Shown: positions 30,904 to 42,113 of the stretch, in pieces
Position numbering within the stretch: the stretch's first letter is position 1
How the letters are laid out: each line of letters starts with the position of its first letter
NCBI GenBank assembly: GCA_037447655.1
Contig: JBBHKE010000656.1
Coordinates: 1 to 64,000 of the forward strand
DNA length: 64,000 nucleotides
Origin: Zygnema cylindricum
Lineage: Eukaryota; Streptophyta; Zygnematophyceae; Zygnematales; Zygnemataceae
Direction: 5' to 3'
Notes under the pieces: model-generated
Told to the model about the DNA's origin: nothing
What the model saw: only the letters and a program-made list of their open reading frames with translations
Databases searched by the model: none
Position numbers and translations under genes: made by a program

Positions 30904-32000
30904 GGTTATGGGCCCACCCTCTAGGGTACCAATCTTTAATGGAACTGGCTTCATATACTGGGAAAATATGATGATAGGAGCTCTATGCGAAAAAAGGTTT
31001 TGGGGGATAGTGAGTGGACGATTGGGGCGTCCATCAAGTCTTGGAATTCCTCCAGGGTTTGGAGGAAGCAGATTCACCAGGAAAGAGGATTCACCTTCAC
31101 GGAGGAAACAAAGGAAGGAGAGGTGGTGGATAAAGGAAAGGAGAAGGAGGCAACCACACCAATAGCAACTGGTTTAGCATTCATGTCACCTATTCCGAGG
31201 AACGAGGAGAATGATACTGAAACCTGGGACTTCAACAATATGGCGGCAAAGCACTTCATCCTGCGCCATCTCACTCAAGGACTTGCATGTCCTCATTTGC
31301 AGGTAGAAAGGGCATCCGATCTTTGGATGGCTCTTATAGAGATGTACCGAAGTGGTACGATTCAGCAAAAACAGTTGGCTGATCAGAAAGTTAAGGAGTA
31401 TGTATACAAAGGGGGCAATATGTTGGATTTTTGCAATGAGCTAGCTACACTCTTCATGGAGCTACAGAGTGCGGGAAAAGATTTTAGTGAAAAAGAAAAG
31501 GTTAACTGTTTACTGATGAAGTTACCTGATGAGTTCGTGAACATAGTTTACCGTGTGCAGGACTTGCCTGACTCAAGGTGGATATGGAACTCAGTGGTAG
31601 GGATGATTCTCGTTTAAGAGAATACAATTGAGATCCGAAGGGGAGGAAAGAGTGGCCAAGCCTTGGCAACAGCGACTGATTGGAGGAACAGGGATTCCCG
31701 AAAACCGGTCGGAAACTATGGGGGTAGGGAGCAGAAAAAAACAGGCCGATGAGTTCGAACCAAGGGCTCCCAAAGGACTATGTCATTTTTGTAAGAAACC
31801 GGGGCACTATATGGCAGAGTGCACTAAGCTAACCGAGCTTCGGTTAAAGGAGGGGCAGACCGGTGGTACCCCGAGAGGAAAGAAAAAGGCCCTTGTCACA
31901 CAGGTGCTTGAGGCTGAATCCGAGGACGAGGACGATGAGCTCCTTTTGGATGAGGAGTTGGAGGCGAAAAATGAGGTCAAAATTCCACAAAGGCAGAAAT
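30884..32000 (+). pseudogene. gag: Copia Gag, frameshifted
   Basis: The start ATG (30884) lies in the LTR; MEVSELQVMGPPSRV crosses the primer site. The frame shifts before 31165, continues with YVYKGGNMLDFCNEL and KVNCLLMKLPDEFVNIVY, reaches TAA at 31615-31617 (a CAA codon in the relative at 58966), and shifts again to carry the zinc knuckle CHFCKKPGHYMAEC (31781-31822). Gag builds the particle. It is non-functional as it stands but closely matches the intact gag at 17862-19733. Confidence 0.85.
30904..30916 (+). promoter_or_regulatory. Half-tRNA primer-binding site
   Basis: GGTTATGGGCCCA directly after the 5' LTR; complementary to the anticodon arm of initiator tRNA-Met; also encodes gag residues QVMGP. 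Confidence 0.87.
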
Positions 32001-33197
32001 GTGCTTACGGTGGATTGAAAAGTGAAGCAGACTGGATTGTAGATTCAGGTGCCTCCATGCACATGTGTAAGGATAGACACCTGTTCACTAAGATAAGAAA
32101 GATTCCCACCGTAGAGATAGAGTACGGGGATGGGAGGATAGTCACCACTACTCTTGTAGGATCGGTAGATCTAAAAGTGTTAGTAGAAGGAAAGACATCC
32201 ATATTAACATTCTCCGATGTATTGTTTATTCGGGAGCTGAACAAAAATCTTATCTCTACATCAGTATTAGATGATAAGGGTTTTTTTACGAGCACTAGGG
32301 AAGGAGTCTTTACTGCTAGTTTTGAGGATGATGTCTATTTCATTGCTGAGAAAGGTAGCCATGGGATGTTTAGGCTGATCTTAAGTAATGAAAAGAAGAA
32401 ACTTTATTATGCTGGTGTTCATGATATTATGATGTGGCATAAGAGGCTTGGGCATATGAATCTAGATAAGTTAAGAGAGATGAAAAAGATGGGAGTGGTG
32501 GAAGGGATTCAGTTCAGTGAGAGTGATGATATAAGTGATTGTAGTGGATGTGCTCAAGGTAAAGCACACAGATTACCCTTTCCTAAGTCAGCCACCTATA
32601 AGGGAGAAAAAAATTCTAGATCTAGTTCACACAGATATTTGGGGACCGGCTAAAGTGCCCTCACCGGGGGGGAAGAGATTTATGATGACTATAACTGATG
32701 ATTGGTCTCGGTATTCCCGGGTATATTTTTTGAAAAACAAGTCCGAAGCTGAGGATTGTTTTAGACAATATAAAGCATGGAGCGAAAAACTCCATGAAAC
32801 TCCAATCAAGAGAGTAAGGAGTGACAATGGTGGAGAGTATACTTCTAACCAGTTTGAGGATTTTCTGAGGGAAGATGGGGTTCAACACCAAAAGACAGTT
32901 CCAGAAAATCCTGAACAGAATGGGGTAGCTAAGAGGTTAAATAGTACACTAAGTGATAGTGCTAGAAGTATGTTGTCAGATAAAAGGATAGGGAAAAGGT
33001 TTTGGGCAGAAGCAATGAACTGTGCTAATTACCTCAAGAATAGAGTTCTTACTTCAGCTATAAAAGATCAAACACCTTATGAGAGATGGACAGGCTGGAA
33101 ACCAGACATATCTCACTTAAAGGTTTTCGGCAGTCAAGTGTTCAGTCTAGATACTGATCGGTCCAATTGGAAGCTAGATCCTAAAGGAAAACCATGA
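32001..33197 (+). pseudogene. pol: Copia protease and integrase region
   Basis: Protease: DWIVDSGASMHM with catalytic DSG (Asp at about 32042). GAG-pre-integrase zinc-binding region: MWHKRLGHMN and CSGCAQGKAH. Integrase core after a frameshift near 32600: LVHTDIWGP (first Asp), VRSDNGGEY (second Asp), then the usual ENPEQNGVAKR segment. The frame ends at TGA 33195-33197, after which the same frame continues into reverse transcriptase, so this is a single base change. Integrase would join the cDNA into the genome. Confidence 0.88.
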
Positions 33198-35243
33198 TAC
33201 TTATTAGGATATGATGAAGATGTTAAAGGATATAGAGTTTATGATCTAAAAAGGGAAGATATAATCTTAGTAAAGCATCTAGTAGTTATGGATGAAGGAA
33301 AGTCTGTAGATCCCTTCAAATATACGAAGTCAGTAAAAATCAGATTTGAGTCGGAAAATTCCGATGACTTTGAGCTTCCTAACTATCCAGGTTTTAGAGA
33401 AGATGACATTCTTGCAGGAACAAATCAGACTGAAAAGGACTCGGCTGTGGAAACTCCAGTGACAACTCTACTCGAAGCGGAAGACGTGGTGGAAATTGAT
33501 TCGGAATCAAGGGATAGGGGAGAAGCCGAGTTTGTTCGAAAGAATCCACGAGAACCATCTATTCCGGCCTCAGATTTTGAGGGGGGGAGGAGAAGTAGCA
33601 AAAGACTGCAAGAAAAACAGGTTAATAACAAGGTAACTAAACTATCTCATCAAGATGAACCTCAAACTTATGGAGAGGCGATGACTTGTCCAGAAAGAAA
33701 CCGGTGGAAGACAGCCATCAATGAGGAGATGGCTTCAATCATAGCAGCCGATATTTGGGAGCTGGTGGACTGTCCACCTAACCGAAAACCAATCGGTTGT
33801 AAGTGGGTTTTCAAACTAAAACTGAACCCAGATAACACAATCGAGCGCTACAAGGCCAGATTAGTGGCAAAGGGATTTACACAAAAGGAAGGAATTGACT
33901 ACAAGGAAACCTTTGCCCCGGTGGTCAGATTTCCCTCCGTCCGCATACTTCTCAGTTTAGCAGCGGCGGAAGACATGGAAGTGCACCAGATGGACATCAA
34001 AACAACCTTTTTGCATGGAGAATTGGAAGAGGAGATCTTCATGCGACAACCCGAAGGGTTTGTGGAAGAAGGAGAGGAGAGTAAGGTATGCCGGCTGATT
34101 AAATCTCTTTATGGTTTGAAACAGGCGCCTCGACAGTGGAATAAGAAGCTTGATGAGTTTCTTACCGGTCTAGGATATATTCGGATCAGCTCAGATCACT
34201 CAATCTATGTTTTCGAAGATGAGGAAGGTTTTATATTTATTGCAATTTATGTTGATGATTTGCTTGTTTTAAGTAAATCAATGGAAAAAATTAATAAACT
34301 GAAAACCAATCTTAAAGGGAGATTTGAAATGAAGGATATGGGGGAAGCAAAATATATTTTGGGAATTCAAGTAGAGAGAGACCGAAAAAGGAAAATTATA
34401 AGATTGACTCAAAAGGAAGCAATAGGGAACATGCTTGAAAAATTTCAAATGGATAAAGCTAATAGTTGTACAACTCCAATGGAGTTGAAGAAGGGAAGTG
34501 AGGGGAGTGAGGAAGAAAGAGTCATAGTCTTAGACGAGGAATTATCTCCTGATGAACAGAAGTTCATGCAGACTATTCCTTACAGGCAAGTAGTGGGAAG
34601 TCTAATCTATTTTATGAATTGTACCCGGCCGGATTTAGCTGCAGCTGTAGGAGTGCTGAGTAGAAGTCTAAATGCTCCCACTAAGAAGGATTGGGAGGCA
34701 GCTAAGAGAGTCCTTAGATACTTGGTAGAAACTAGAGATCTATGGTTGCATTTGGGTGGGGAGAATACTGACATCACTACTTGGAGTGATGCCAGTTATG
34801 GTGATGCTCCGATGAGGAGATGTACTTCTGGATATGTATTATATGTGGGTGATGGGGCTTGCTGTTGGAGTAGCAAACAGCAAAAGGTTATTGCTCAGTC
34901 CACCATGGAGGCTGAGTATATGGCCTGTTGCTCTGCTGTAAAAGAATTGATGTGGGTCATGTCTTTGCTTGGTGAGCTTGGTCACCTTAAGAGTGGTGTG
35001 CAGAAAATATTTTGTGATAATCAGACAGCAATCGCTATTTCTGCCAATACTAAACACCATTTTAAAGCCAAACACATGGACATCAGACTCAACTTTGTTA
35101 GAGAGAAAGTAGAAAACAAAATAATCAGTTTAGAGTACAGACCAGATAGTGAGATGGTAGCAGATATGATGACCAAACCTGTGCCTTCCCCTAAGCTAAT
35201 TTTTTGTAGGGAGAAGTGTGGTGTGAAATTAAAGATTGACTAG
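33198..35243 (+). pseudogene. pol: Copia reverse transcriptase and RNase H
   Basis: Long open frame, 651 residues from the first ATG (33288). The reverse transcriptase spans about 33690-34480, with GCKWVFKLKLN, FLHGELEEEIFMRQPEGF, SLYGLKQAPRQW and the active-site YVDDLLV. RNase H follows with TWSDASYG, SSKQQKVIAQSTMEAEYMA, and the final DMMTKPVP. Together they make the cDNA copy. The catalytic motifs look intact, so the break is upstream (TGA at 33195 and gag frameshifts). It ends just before the polypurine tract and 3' LTR, as usual for copia. Confidence 0.93.
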
Positions 35244-35256
35244 AAAATAAGGGGAG
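35244..35256 (+). promoter_or_regulatory. Polypurine tract
   Basis: AAAATAAGGGGAG directly before the 3' LTR; primes plus-strand DNA. The same tract precedes the LTR of the gag-only element (minus strand, 17844-17856). Confidence 0.85.
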
Positions 35257-36308
35257 TGTAGAAACTAATGGTTTTATTAGTATTTTCTAGGTCTGAAAAG
35301 AAATATAGAAGTCGAGGTAGTCTATCTCTAACTTCTCTCTCTCCAACTCTCAAACTTGTCGCAGTCACTGAGAAATTGGAGAGGAAGCTAGAGCCATGGC
35401 TACCTTGGCTATCCTGAGGTTTACGGGAATTTTATGTTAGGGTTTATTTATTTAATTAAAAGATATGTGCCCGCGGCAGGATTTGATCCATGTACCTACC
35501 GGCCGGCAGATAGGAAATAGCCGGTAGCCTTAGCCGTTAAGTCTAGCAGTAGTATTACGTACTATATAGTTTGATATTTATTTAAATGGTTATGCGCGCG
35601 ATAAACCATTTAACTGAAATGAATTACGAGATACATAGATCCAGTAAAATGTAAATGTACGACTTACAGTACGGACACAAATCAGTACCGCGCATTTGTT
35701 TCGTAAATGTAACAAATACCGCGCATGTATTTATTACGGCTACGATTAAAGCCGACTTTAATCGGACGGCCGAGATTAGCGCCGAGATCGCGGAGGAAGA
35801 TTTTGGCGGTTTGTGGCCATCGCCACATCAGATGACACGTGGCGAAATTCCGTTGGATTGTGGAATCTCCGGAGATTATGGCACCGAATCCGGATTTGAC
35901 ATGTGTCGACATTTTGGCCATGTCGTACAATGTCCGTACATAAAGTACACCGGCAGATGTACTTTTGCGTACGAAACTCAATTCTGATTGGTTCCGTACA
36001 TCAGTAGATAGAGTTTGTGAGAGAGATAGGACTTAGAAAAATTAGAAGATAGGACCCTCTCTCCCAGAGAGCTTCTGTACAAAAGGTCAACTTTGACCCT
36101 CCATAACTTACTGCTCAGGGGAGCAAATTCAGAGATTCTTTTTGCTATCGACTCAGGGGAGTCTTGCCTTCACAGGGGTGAAGTTGGTCAGAGTTTTTGT
36201 CTGCCAGGGTGGCAGTTATTTTTGCTTAAACACAAAGGGGTCAGGATTATCCTAGAGGCTTCTTGGAAGCTGTCCACTCTGAGGACTTATGGAGGTCTCA
36301 GAGTTACA
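35257..36308 (+). repeat. 3' LTR of copia element
   Basis: Same length as the 5' LTR (1,052 bp). Antisense B-box on plus-strand 35480-35488. Ends GAGTTACA, followed by transposase exon sequence. Confidence 0.93.
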
Positions 36309-36979
36309 CGACAAGACAGTCTCCCCGCAATGGATCGCAAAACCGAGGTCATACCAAAGACACCGCGATGGGCGTGAAAAGGTTATATTTGTGGACAATT
36401 GTGGCGGTCACAATATGTTCGAGGAATTAAACACCGCTTTACGCGCAAAGAGAACAACACTCCAAGTTTTTCCTCCGTGTGCAACGCATTTAGTGCAACC
36501 AACCGATTCATTTGTAATTTCTAAAATCAAAGAGGTGTGGTCAACAAAACGGGAAGATTGGAAGATGAAGGGGGTAGAGAGCCACAAGTGGTCCTTACCT
36601 AGGGGCCAAAAATGGTGTGGTAAGTTAGTTGGATCGGGGAAAGCCTTTTTCTCAAAGTTGGCACGCGATTCGATACGAGTGGTGAACGAAATGAAGGACA
36701 AAAATGGCATGGGATATGCACGAAAGGCGATGATCCAATGTGGATTGTCATTAAAGGATGGCAAATGGGAGGAAAGCATGGTGAAGCAAGAATTGCAAGT
36801 CATAATAATGAAATGGCCAAATCATTTCGATGGCGACGAGGCGCCGCCTCCTTCGGTTCCTACACTGGATCTACTCCAACCCTTTTGAGAGGCCGGCATT
36901 CAAGACGATGAAGCCAGTCATGACAAAGACTTACAGGAAAACAGTGATTATGAGGCACTTTTTAGAGAGGTGGTTTAAT
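36309..36979 (+). pseudogene. pogo-like transposase, exon 4, right part
   Basis: Continues KTVSPQWIAKPRS, then KVIFVDNCGGHN with the second catalytic Asp, LQVFPPCATHLVQPTDSFV with the third (QPTD), and a basic segment KIKEVWSTKREDWK. The active site is therefore DDD-type, as in several pogo-like groups. A TGA occurs at about 36886, after which the same frame continues as an acidic tail to TAA near 36977. The domain is well preserved although the gene is split by the copia element. Confidence 0.82.
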
Positions 36980-37258
36980 TAGGAGTGGCGGTATAATGGA
37001 TAATGGACCGTTTGAAAAACTTTTTACTAATAGTGTGGAATTAATTATTTTTTTTGTAGTTTTTTATTGATAGGTTAATACATTTACTTTTCTTTTATTG
37101 CGCTATGCAGTATACATTGTATTTTTTTATTTGACGTTGAATATTATATATCCCTCTTTCATTTTATGTTTCTATATTGTTTACGATACCTGAATGGCTG
37201 AAAATGTGGATGAAATGTATTTGTAGTGACTATGTAAATTCGTATATATGTTTGGAGT
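36980..37258. other. 3' flank of pogo-like gene, AT-rich
   Basis: No coding sequence; likely 3' untranslated or element-terminal sequence. No terminal inverted repeat of the pogo-like element could be fixed. Confidence 0.4.
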
Positions 37259-38305
37259 TGTATAAATTAATGGTTCATTTTTAAGTATTTTCTAGGTCTA
37301 AATTAAAATACACGAAAAAGCCGAGGCAGTCTATCTCTAACTTCTCTCTCCAACTCCCACACTTGTCGCAGTCACTGGGAAGTTGGAGTGGAAGCTATAG
37401 CCATGGCTGCCTAGGCTATCCAGAGATTTACGGGAAATAGAATAGTTTATTTACCGGTTTATCTACTAAAAGAATTGGCGTCACAACCATGATTTGATCT
37501 TGGTCTCTAAGGAATGATAGATAACCAGTAGCCGGTAGTTCTAACCGTTAAGTCTGAATCGAACGATACATAGTATAGGGTTTGATAATTATTTATATAC
37601 AATTACGTTGGATAAATCATTTAACTACAACTGCGTACGGGATACATAGATCCAGTTATGTAAAAGTACGGATTAAAGGTACGGACAAGGAACACGTACC
37701 GCGCATTTGTTTCGATAGCGCAGGTATTTATTACGGCTACGATTAAATATGCATTTAATCGGACGACCGGAATGTATGCCGAGATCGCGGAAGAGGATTT
37801 TAGCGGTTTGTGGTCATCGCCACATCGGATGACACGTGGCAGAAAGACATTGGATCGCGGCATCTCCGGGGATTAAGGGAGGGAATCCGGATATACCACT
37901 TGTCGACATTTCGGACATGTCGTACAGTATTCGTATAGAAAGTACACTGGCAGATGTACTTTTGTGTACGGAGGAGTAATATGATTGGTCCGTACATCAG
38001 TAGATAGAGTTTGTGAGAGAGATAGGACTTAGGAAAAATTGGTAGATAGGACCCTCTCTCCCAGAGAGCTTCTGTAGAAAAGGTCAACTTTGACCCTCCA
38101 TAACTTACTACTTAGGGGAGCAAATTCAGAGATTCTTTGTGCTATCCACTTAGGGGAGTCTTGCCTTCACAAGGGTGAAGGTGGTCAAAGTTTTTGTTTG
38201 CCAGGGTGGCAGTAATTCTTGCTGAAACACAAAGGGGTCAGGGTTATCCTAGAAGCTTCTTGGAAGCTGTCCACTCTGAGGACTTATGGAGGTCTCAGAG
38301 TTTCA
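37259..38305 (+). mobile_element. Solo LTR (family 1)
   Basis: Starts TGTATAAATTAATGG, ends TCTCAGAGTTTCA. Flanks GGAGT (37254-37258) and CGAGT (38306-38310), four of five identical. More diverged than the LTRs at 29852/35257. Antisense B-box at 37491-37499. Confidence 0.85.
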
Positions 38306-40829
38306 CGAGTATCATGCTCTCCCATTCAGCGACGACATATTGTGGTCACCCATTGGCTGAATGTGAAATAAACCATTCAACGACTACACAAGATCGTCGC
38401 TGGAAGGTAGATATTATACTATGACATAAAGACAACAACGATAAGACAAATAGTGATATGAAATAGCGAAAAAATGTGTTAGAAAGGATCATAAATATAT
38501 AAAATTAATGGGATTGGGATGAATAGGAAAATGGAGAATGAAAAATAAAAAATGTGAAACATAAAAACCCAAGTTGGATAATATGAGGTGAAGATGGTCG
38601 GTTATTATGGTTAAGTACAAAAGTAAACGTAGATAAAAATTAGGGGACAAATAATAATGTGATGGAGAAATGCATCGCGACATCTTGTGTTGACAGAATG
38701 TCGGTGCAGAATGGTGAAAAAGTCAAACATGCCATTGAGCAACGAGACGTTCTCATCGTTGACTGGCAGGAAAGTAACAGACACCATCCAGCGACAAGAC
38801 AATCTTGTCGCTAATTACCTCTAGGGAGACAGATAGACAGTAAAAAGAAAGAATGCTAGAGATAAATATATAATAAAATGAAAAAATGATGACAACTGTA
38901 AATAAAAATAGTGAGAGAGAACAATCAAATGTTTGTCAACCAAAATAGTTATGGGTGTTCACACACTTCATGGCATGTATTGTTTATCATTTACAAAACA
39001 TAGAGCAATAAAATCATAGCACCCGTCATTGCAACAAAGTGAAATTGATTTACAATTTTAAAAAACATTCAACAATACACTTGCATATAAATTCAATCCT
39101 TTTTCCCTAAGAATGACAATGAGATACACCGTAAAAAAACTATAATATGTACTACCCAATACGTCTTTTTCAAATAAAAGTAAAATATTAGTCTACATTA
39201 ACGAAATGTACATCGCACCTGAGAATTATCCTGTGTAAACTATGATAATATAATAATTTTTTATAAGTCATGTACAAAATTGTTTGGAAGACCTAATACT
39301 AAATACGATAAAGAAAAGTCGATGACATGTCTATTATCCATGCATTTGTTCCTCCGTCGCAATCAACTACCTGAATGAAATTATGAGCCTACAAAAAATA
39401 AAAAATACAACAACAGAGTTATTTTAAAAAATTAATGTCAAAACGTGTAATTGTAATGGTGAAGTTAACGGGAGAGGAAAGGGGAAAGGTGAGAAAAAGG
39501 GAGAGGGCAAGGGAGAGGGAGAGGGGGAGGGAAGTAGTGCGGCAGATGAATAGAGTGAGAGGGAGAGGAAAGGGGAATGTGGGTGGGAGAGATAGCTGCA
39601 GATCAAGGGATGGGGAGAGGGAATGGGAGAGAGAGAGGAAAGCGGCATATGGACAATGAAAGGGAAAGAGAGAGGGAGTGAGAGAGAGTAGACAAGGGAG
39701 TGGGAAGAGAAAGGTATGGAAAACAACAGATCGAGGGAAGGGGAGAGGGAATGGGAGAGGGGGAGTGGGAAAAAGGGAAAAATCGACAAGATAGGTAGAA
39801 GAGGACGAAAAAATAAACATGCCATTCAACGGCGACGCATTACTATCGTTGAACAAAACTATAGTAATACATTTCATTCAGCGACGATAAAACCTCGTCG
39901 CCGATTACCATAAGGGAGAGAAAAACACACATTATAAAAACGAGAGATTGAATGACCCTAAAAACCATAATAACATGAAGATAGAGTGACAAAATAAAAA
40001 AGAGAGAGAGAGATGGCGACAGATCGGGAGAGTAGGAAGTTGGAGAGGAGAGGATAGAGATAGTGCGGCAAATCTAAAGGGTGAGAATGAGAGTGAAAGG
40101 GAGAGGGAGAGAGAGAGGGAGAAAGAGAGGGAAAAGGAGTTTGTAAGAGAGAGAGAGAAGGGAGAAAAAGAGAGAGGGAAAGAGAGTGGGAATGGAGATA
40201 GATTGGAAGTATGAGAGAGAGGTAGAGGGAGAGGGCATAAAGGTGAGAGAGCACATTTTAGAAACCCTCAATAAAAAAACATGGAGGTCAGCATGGATAG
40301 ATTCAAGAGAAAAGGGAGCGTGAAAGAGTGGCGGAGGCAATGAAGAGGTAAATGGAGTGACGCGCCATATGCAGAGGGAGAAGGAGCCGCCACATGCGAC
40401 CTCGAATCAATGGAAATGAAATGAAGGTGACGGCGGTATTTTTGCGTGCTTCTTCATGAAACGAATGAGATCTGCTCGTTTGCCAAAATGACGGCGTAAC
40501 GTTACATCCCTAAAAAAACAAAAAATAAATAGATGGATAAGATTCGTTGAATAAGGGATCCATTTTACTGTGGATTGTCCACATTTGGCGTTAACCCGTC
40601 CCAAATATCATCAACGCCAAATGTTGTATTTTTATTCTATTTATTTTAATTCATTCACTGTAATTTGAGGTCCATTCTCACTTCGATCCCTTATTAACCT
40701 ATACATTAATTATAATTGGGAGTGAAATCACATATAAACACCATATTAGAATAAACATTTAAGCTATATTCGTTCGTTGCACCGAAATAAAGTACATATT
40801 GACGCAAATTGGACAAAATACATGTTATT
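38306..40829. other. No gene; GCGAC palindromes and GA-rich tracts
   Basis: Contains AGCGACAAGA-CAA-TCTTGTCGCT (38790-38812), AGCGACGA..TCGTCGCC (39880-39902) and other GCGAC/GTCG dyads near 38328-38402, 38668-38705 and 38737-38762. GAGAGGG-type tracts fill 39470-39790 and 40000-40250. Open frames there are low-complexity. May be the end of a DNA transposon whose transposase is not visible. Confidence 0.5.
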
Positions 40830-40834
40830 GTGTT

Positions 40835-41825
40835 TGTTGTCCATAGCCTATTTCAGCCATGGATTACTCACGGAAACACCCACAGACTACCTCAAAAACA
40901 GCAGTGTTTCAGACGACACAGATTACTTCACAATAAACAAAATGATCTCAAACTGCACCAACATGCAGTATACCATATATACTGTAAACTCCCAAAGTTA
41001 CAGCCAAATCCACCAAGGCATCTAGAAGATATAAGCTTCAGAGTTTCCCAAATGTAGTTGACAGCTTCACCAACTAACCACTTAGACTGTTCACAGAATC
41101 TTACAGAGATACTGGAATACAATGAAACTTCACACACATATATATTCTATATCATAAAATAACTCCACAAAGTTTCATATGAAAGCACCAATCAGAGTGA
41201 TCACACCAACAGGTCAAAGATGAAGAAAACAGTCTACCATTACTTTGATTAACTTGACTGCGATACATAAAATAATCTAAGTCCTGCAAGTTATACTCAG
41301 AGTACGCAGGCATACCAACCGTAATGTATCTACTCTAATAAACTAATTAGTCAAAAGGAAAAACCTCTGTTGTACATAATATTTACACCGTACTTTTCGT
41401 ATGTTAGAAACCAAGCTACCACTAAGCTACTACTAAGCTACCACTACCGTACAATCATCATTACTCGAGATCTATCCTAGTCATATTATCCGCAGCTGCG
41501 CTAGCTGCGCTGGCTGCACTGGCTGCGCTTGTCCGTATGGATCATACAAATAGTCGCAGCTACGTTGATTTAACTGCGTCGCAGCTCTGCAGTACTGGCG
41601 GCGCCTATTCCAACATTTCGTTTATTTTACATCGGATTCTTCGCGATCCGCCGTCCATTTGTCACAGCTTGTTCACACCACTCAATGAGTAGTTTACGTC
41701 ACTTTAATTATATCAATCCGTTCGCTCCCCCAATCCGTGAATCTATTCAAACCTCCATATTAAATCTAATTAGCAGTTACGGGCAAACTGTCTCGTACGC
41801 ACGAAACTGACTTTTCAAAACAACT
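40835..41825 (-). mobile_element. Solo LTR (family 2), TSD GTGTT
   Basis: Plus-strand boundaries TGTTGTCC...AAAACAACT; flanked by GTGTT at 40830-40834 and 41826-41830. It matches 11291-12398, including CGCAGCTGCG palindromic repeats near 41492-41590. This copy fixes the family-2 LTR ends. Confidence 0.9.
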
Positions 41826-42113
41826 GTGTTTATATAAACCGAACAGGAAAAGTTCACATGAAGTAAGAGTACGTTTTAAAGACGGTTTACGTGGACGTGT
41901 AAAATAAAAATAGTTCACTTCTTTAACTGTAAGATCATGGCTTCCCACATGCAAGCATATTTGACGTTCACACTGCAGAACAGGCGATTATAGGAGATCG
42001 TGTGCGAACAAGGTTTTTGGCGACGAGCTTGAACCCATTTTTTCAGCGCACGTTCATATGCATGCAAGCATAATTTATAATTTATTTTTTATAATTTTAA
42101 ATAAAAGGGTACA

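Larger units (their letters stand above)
29852..36308 (+). mobile_element. Ty1/copia retrotransposon, nearly complete (family 1)
   Basis: Two 1,052-bp LTRs (29852-30903, 35257-36308) flank gag, protease, integrase, reverse transcriptase and RNase H in copia order. By eye the LTRs differ at about ten positions, mostly transitions, so insertion was fairly recent. Inserted in exon 4 of the pogo-like gene between GGAAC and CGACA: at most one base is shared, so the usual 5-bp duplication is missing. Two stop codons and at least three frameshifts disable the polyprotein. Confidence 0.93.

Noticed and set aside
39419-40340. Minus-strand Leu/Ser/Pro-rich ORFs (membrane-protein-like)
   Set aside because: Translations of GAGAGGG low-complexity tracts, not genes.
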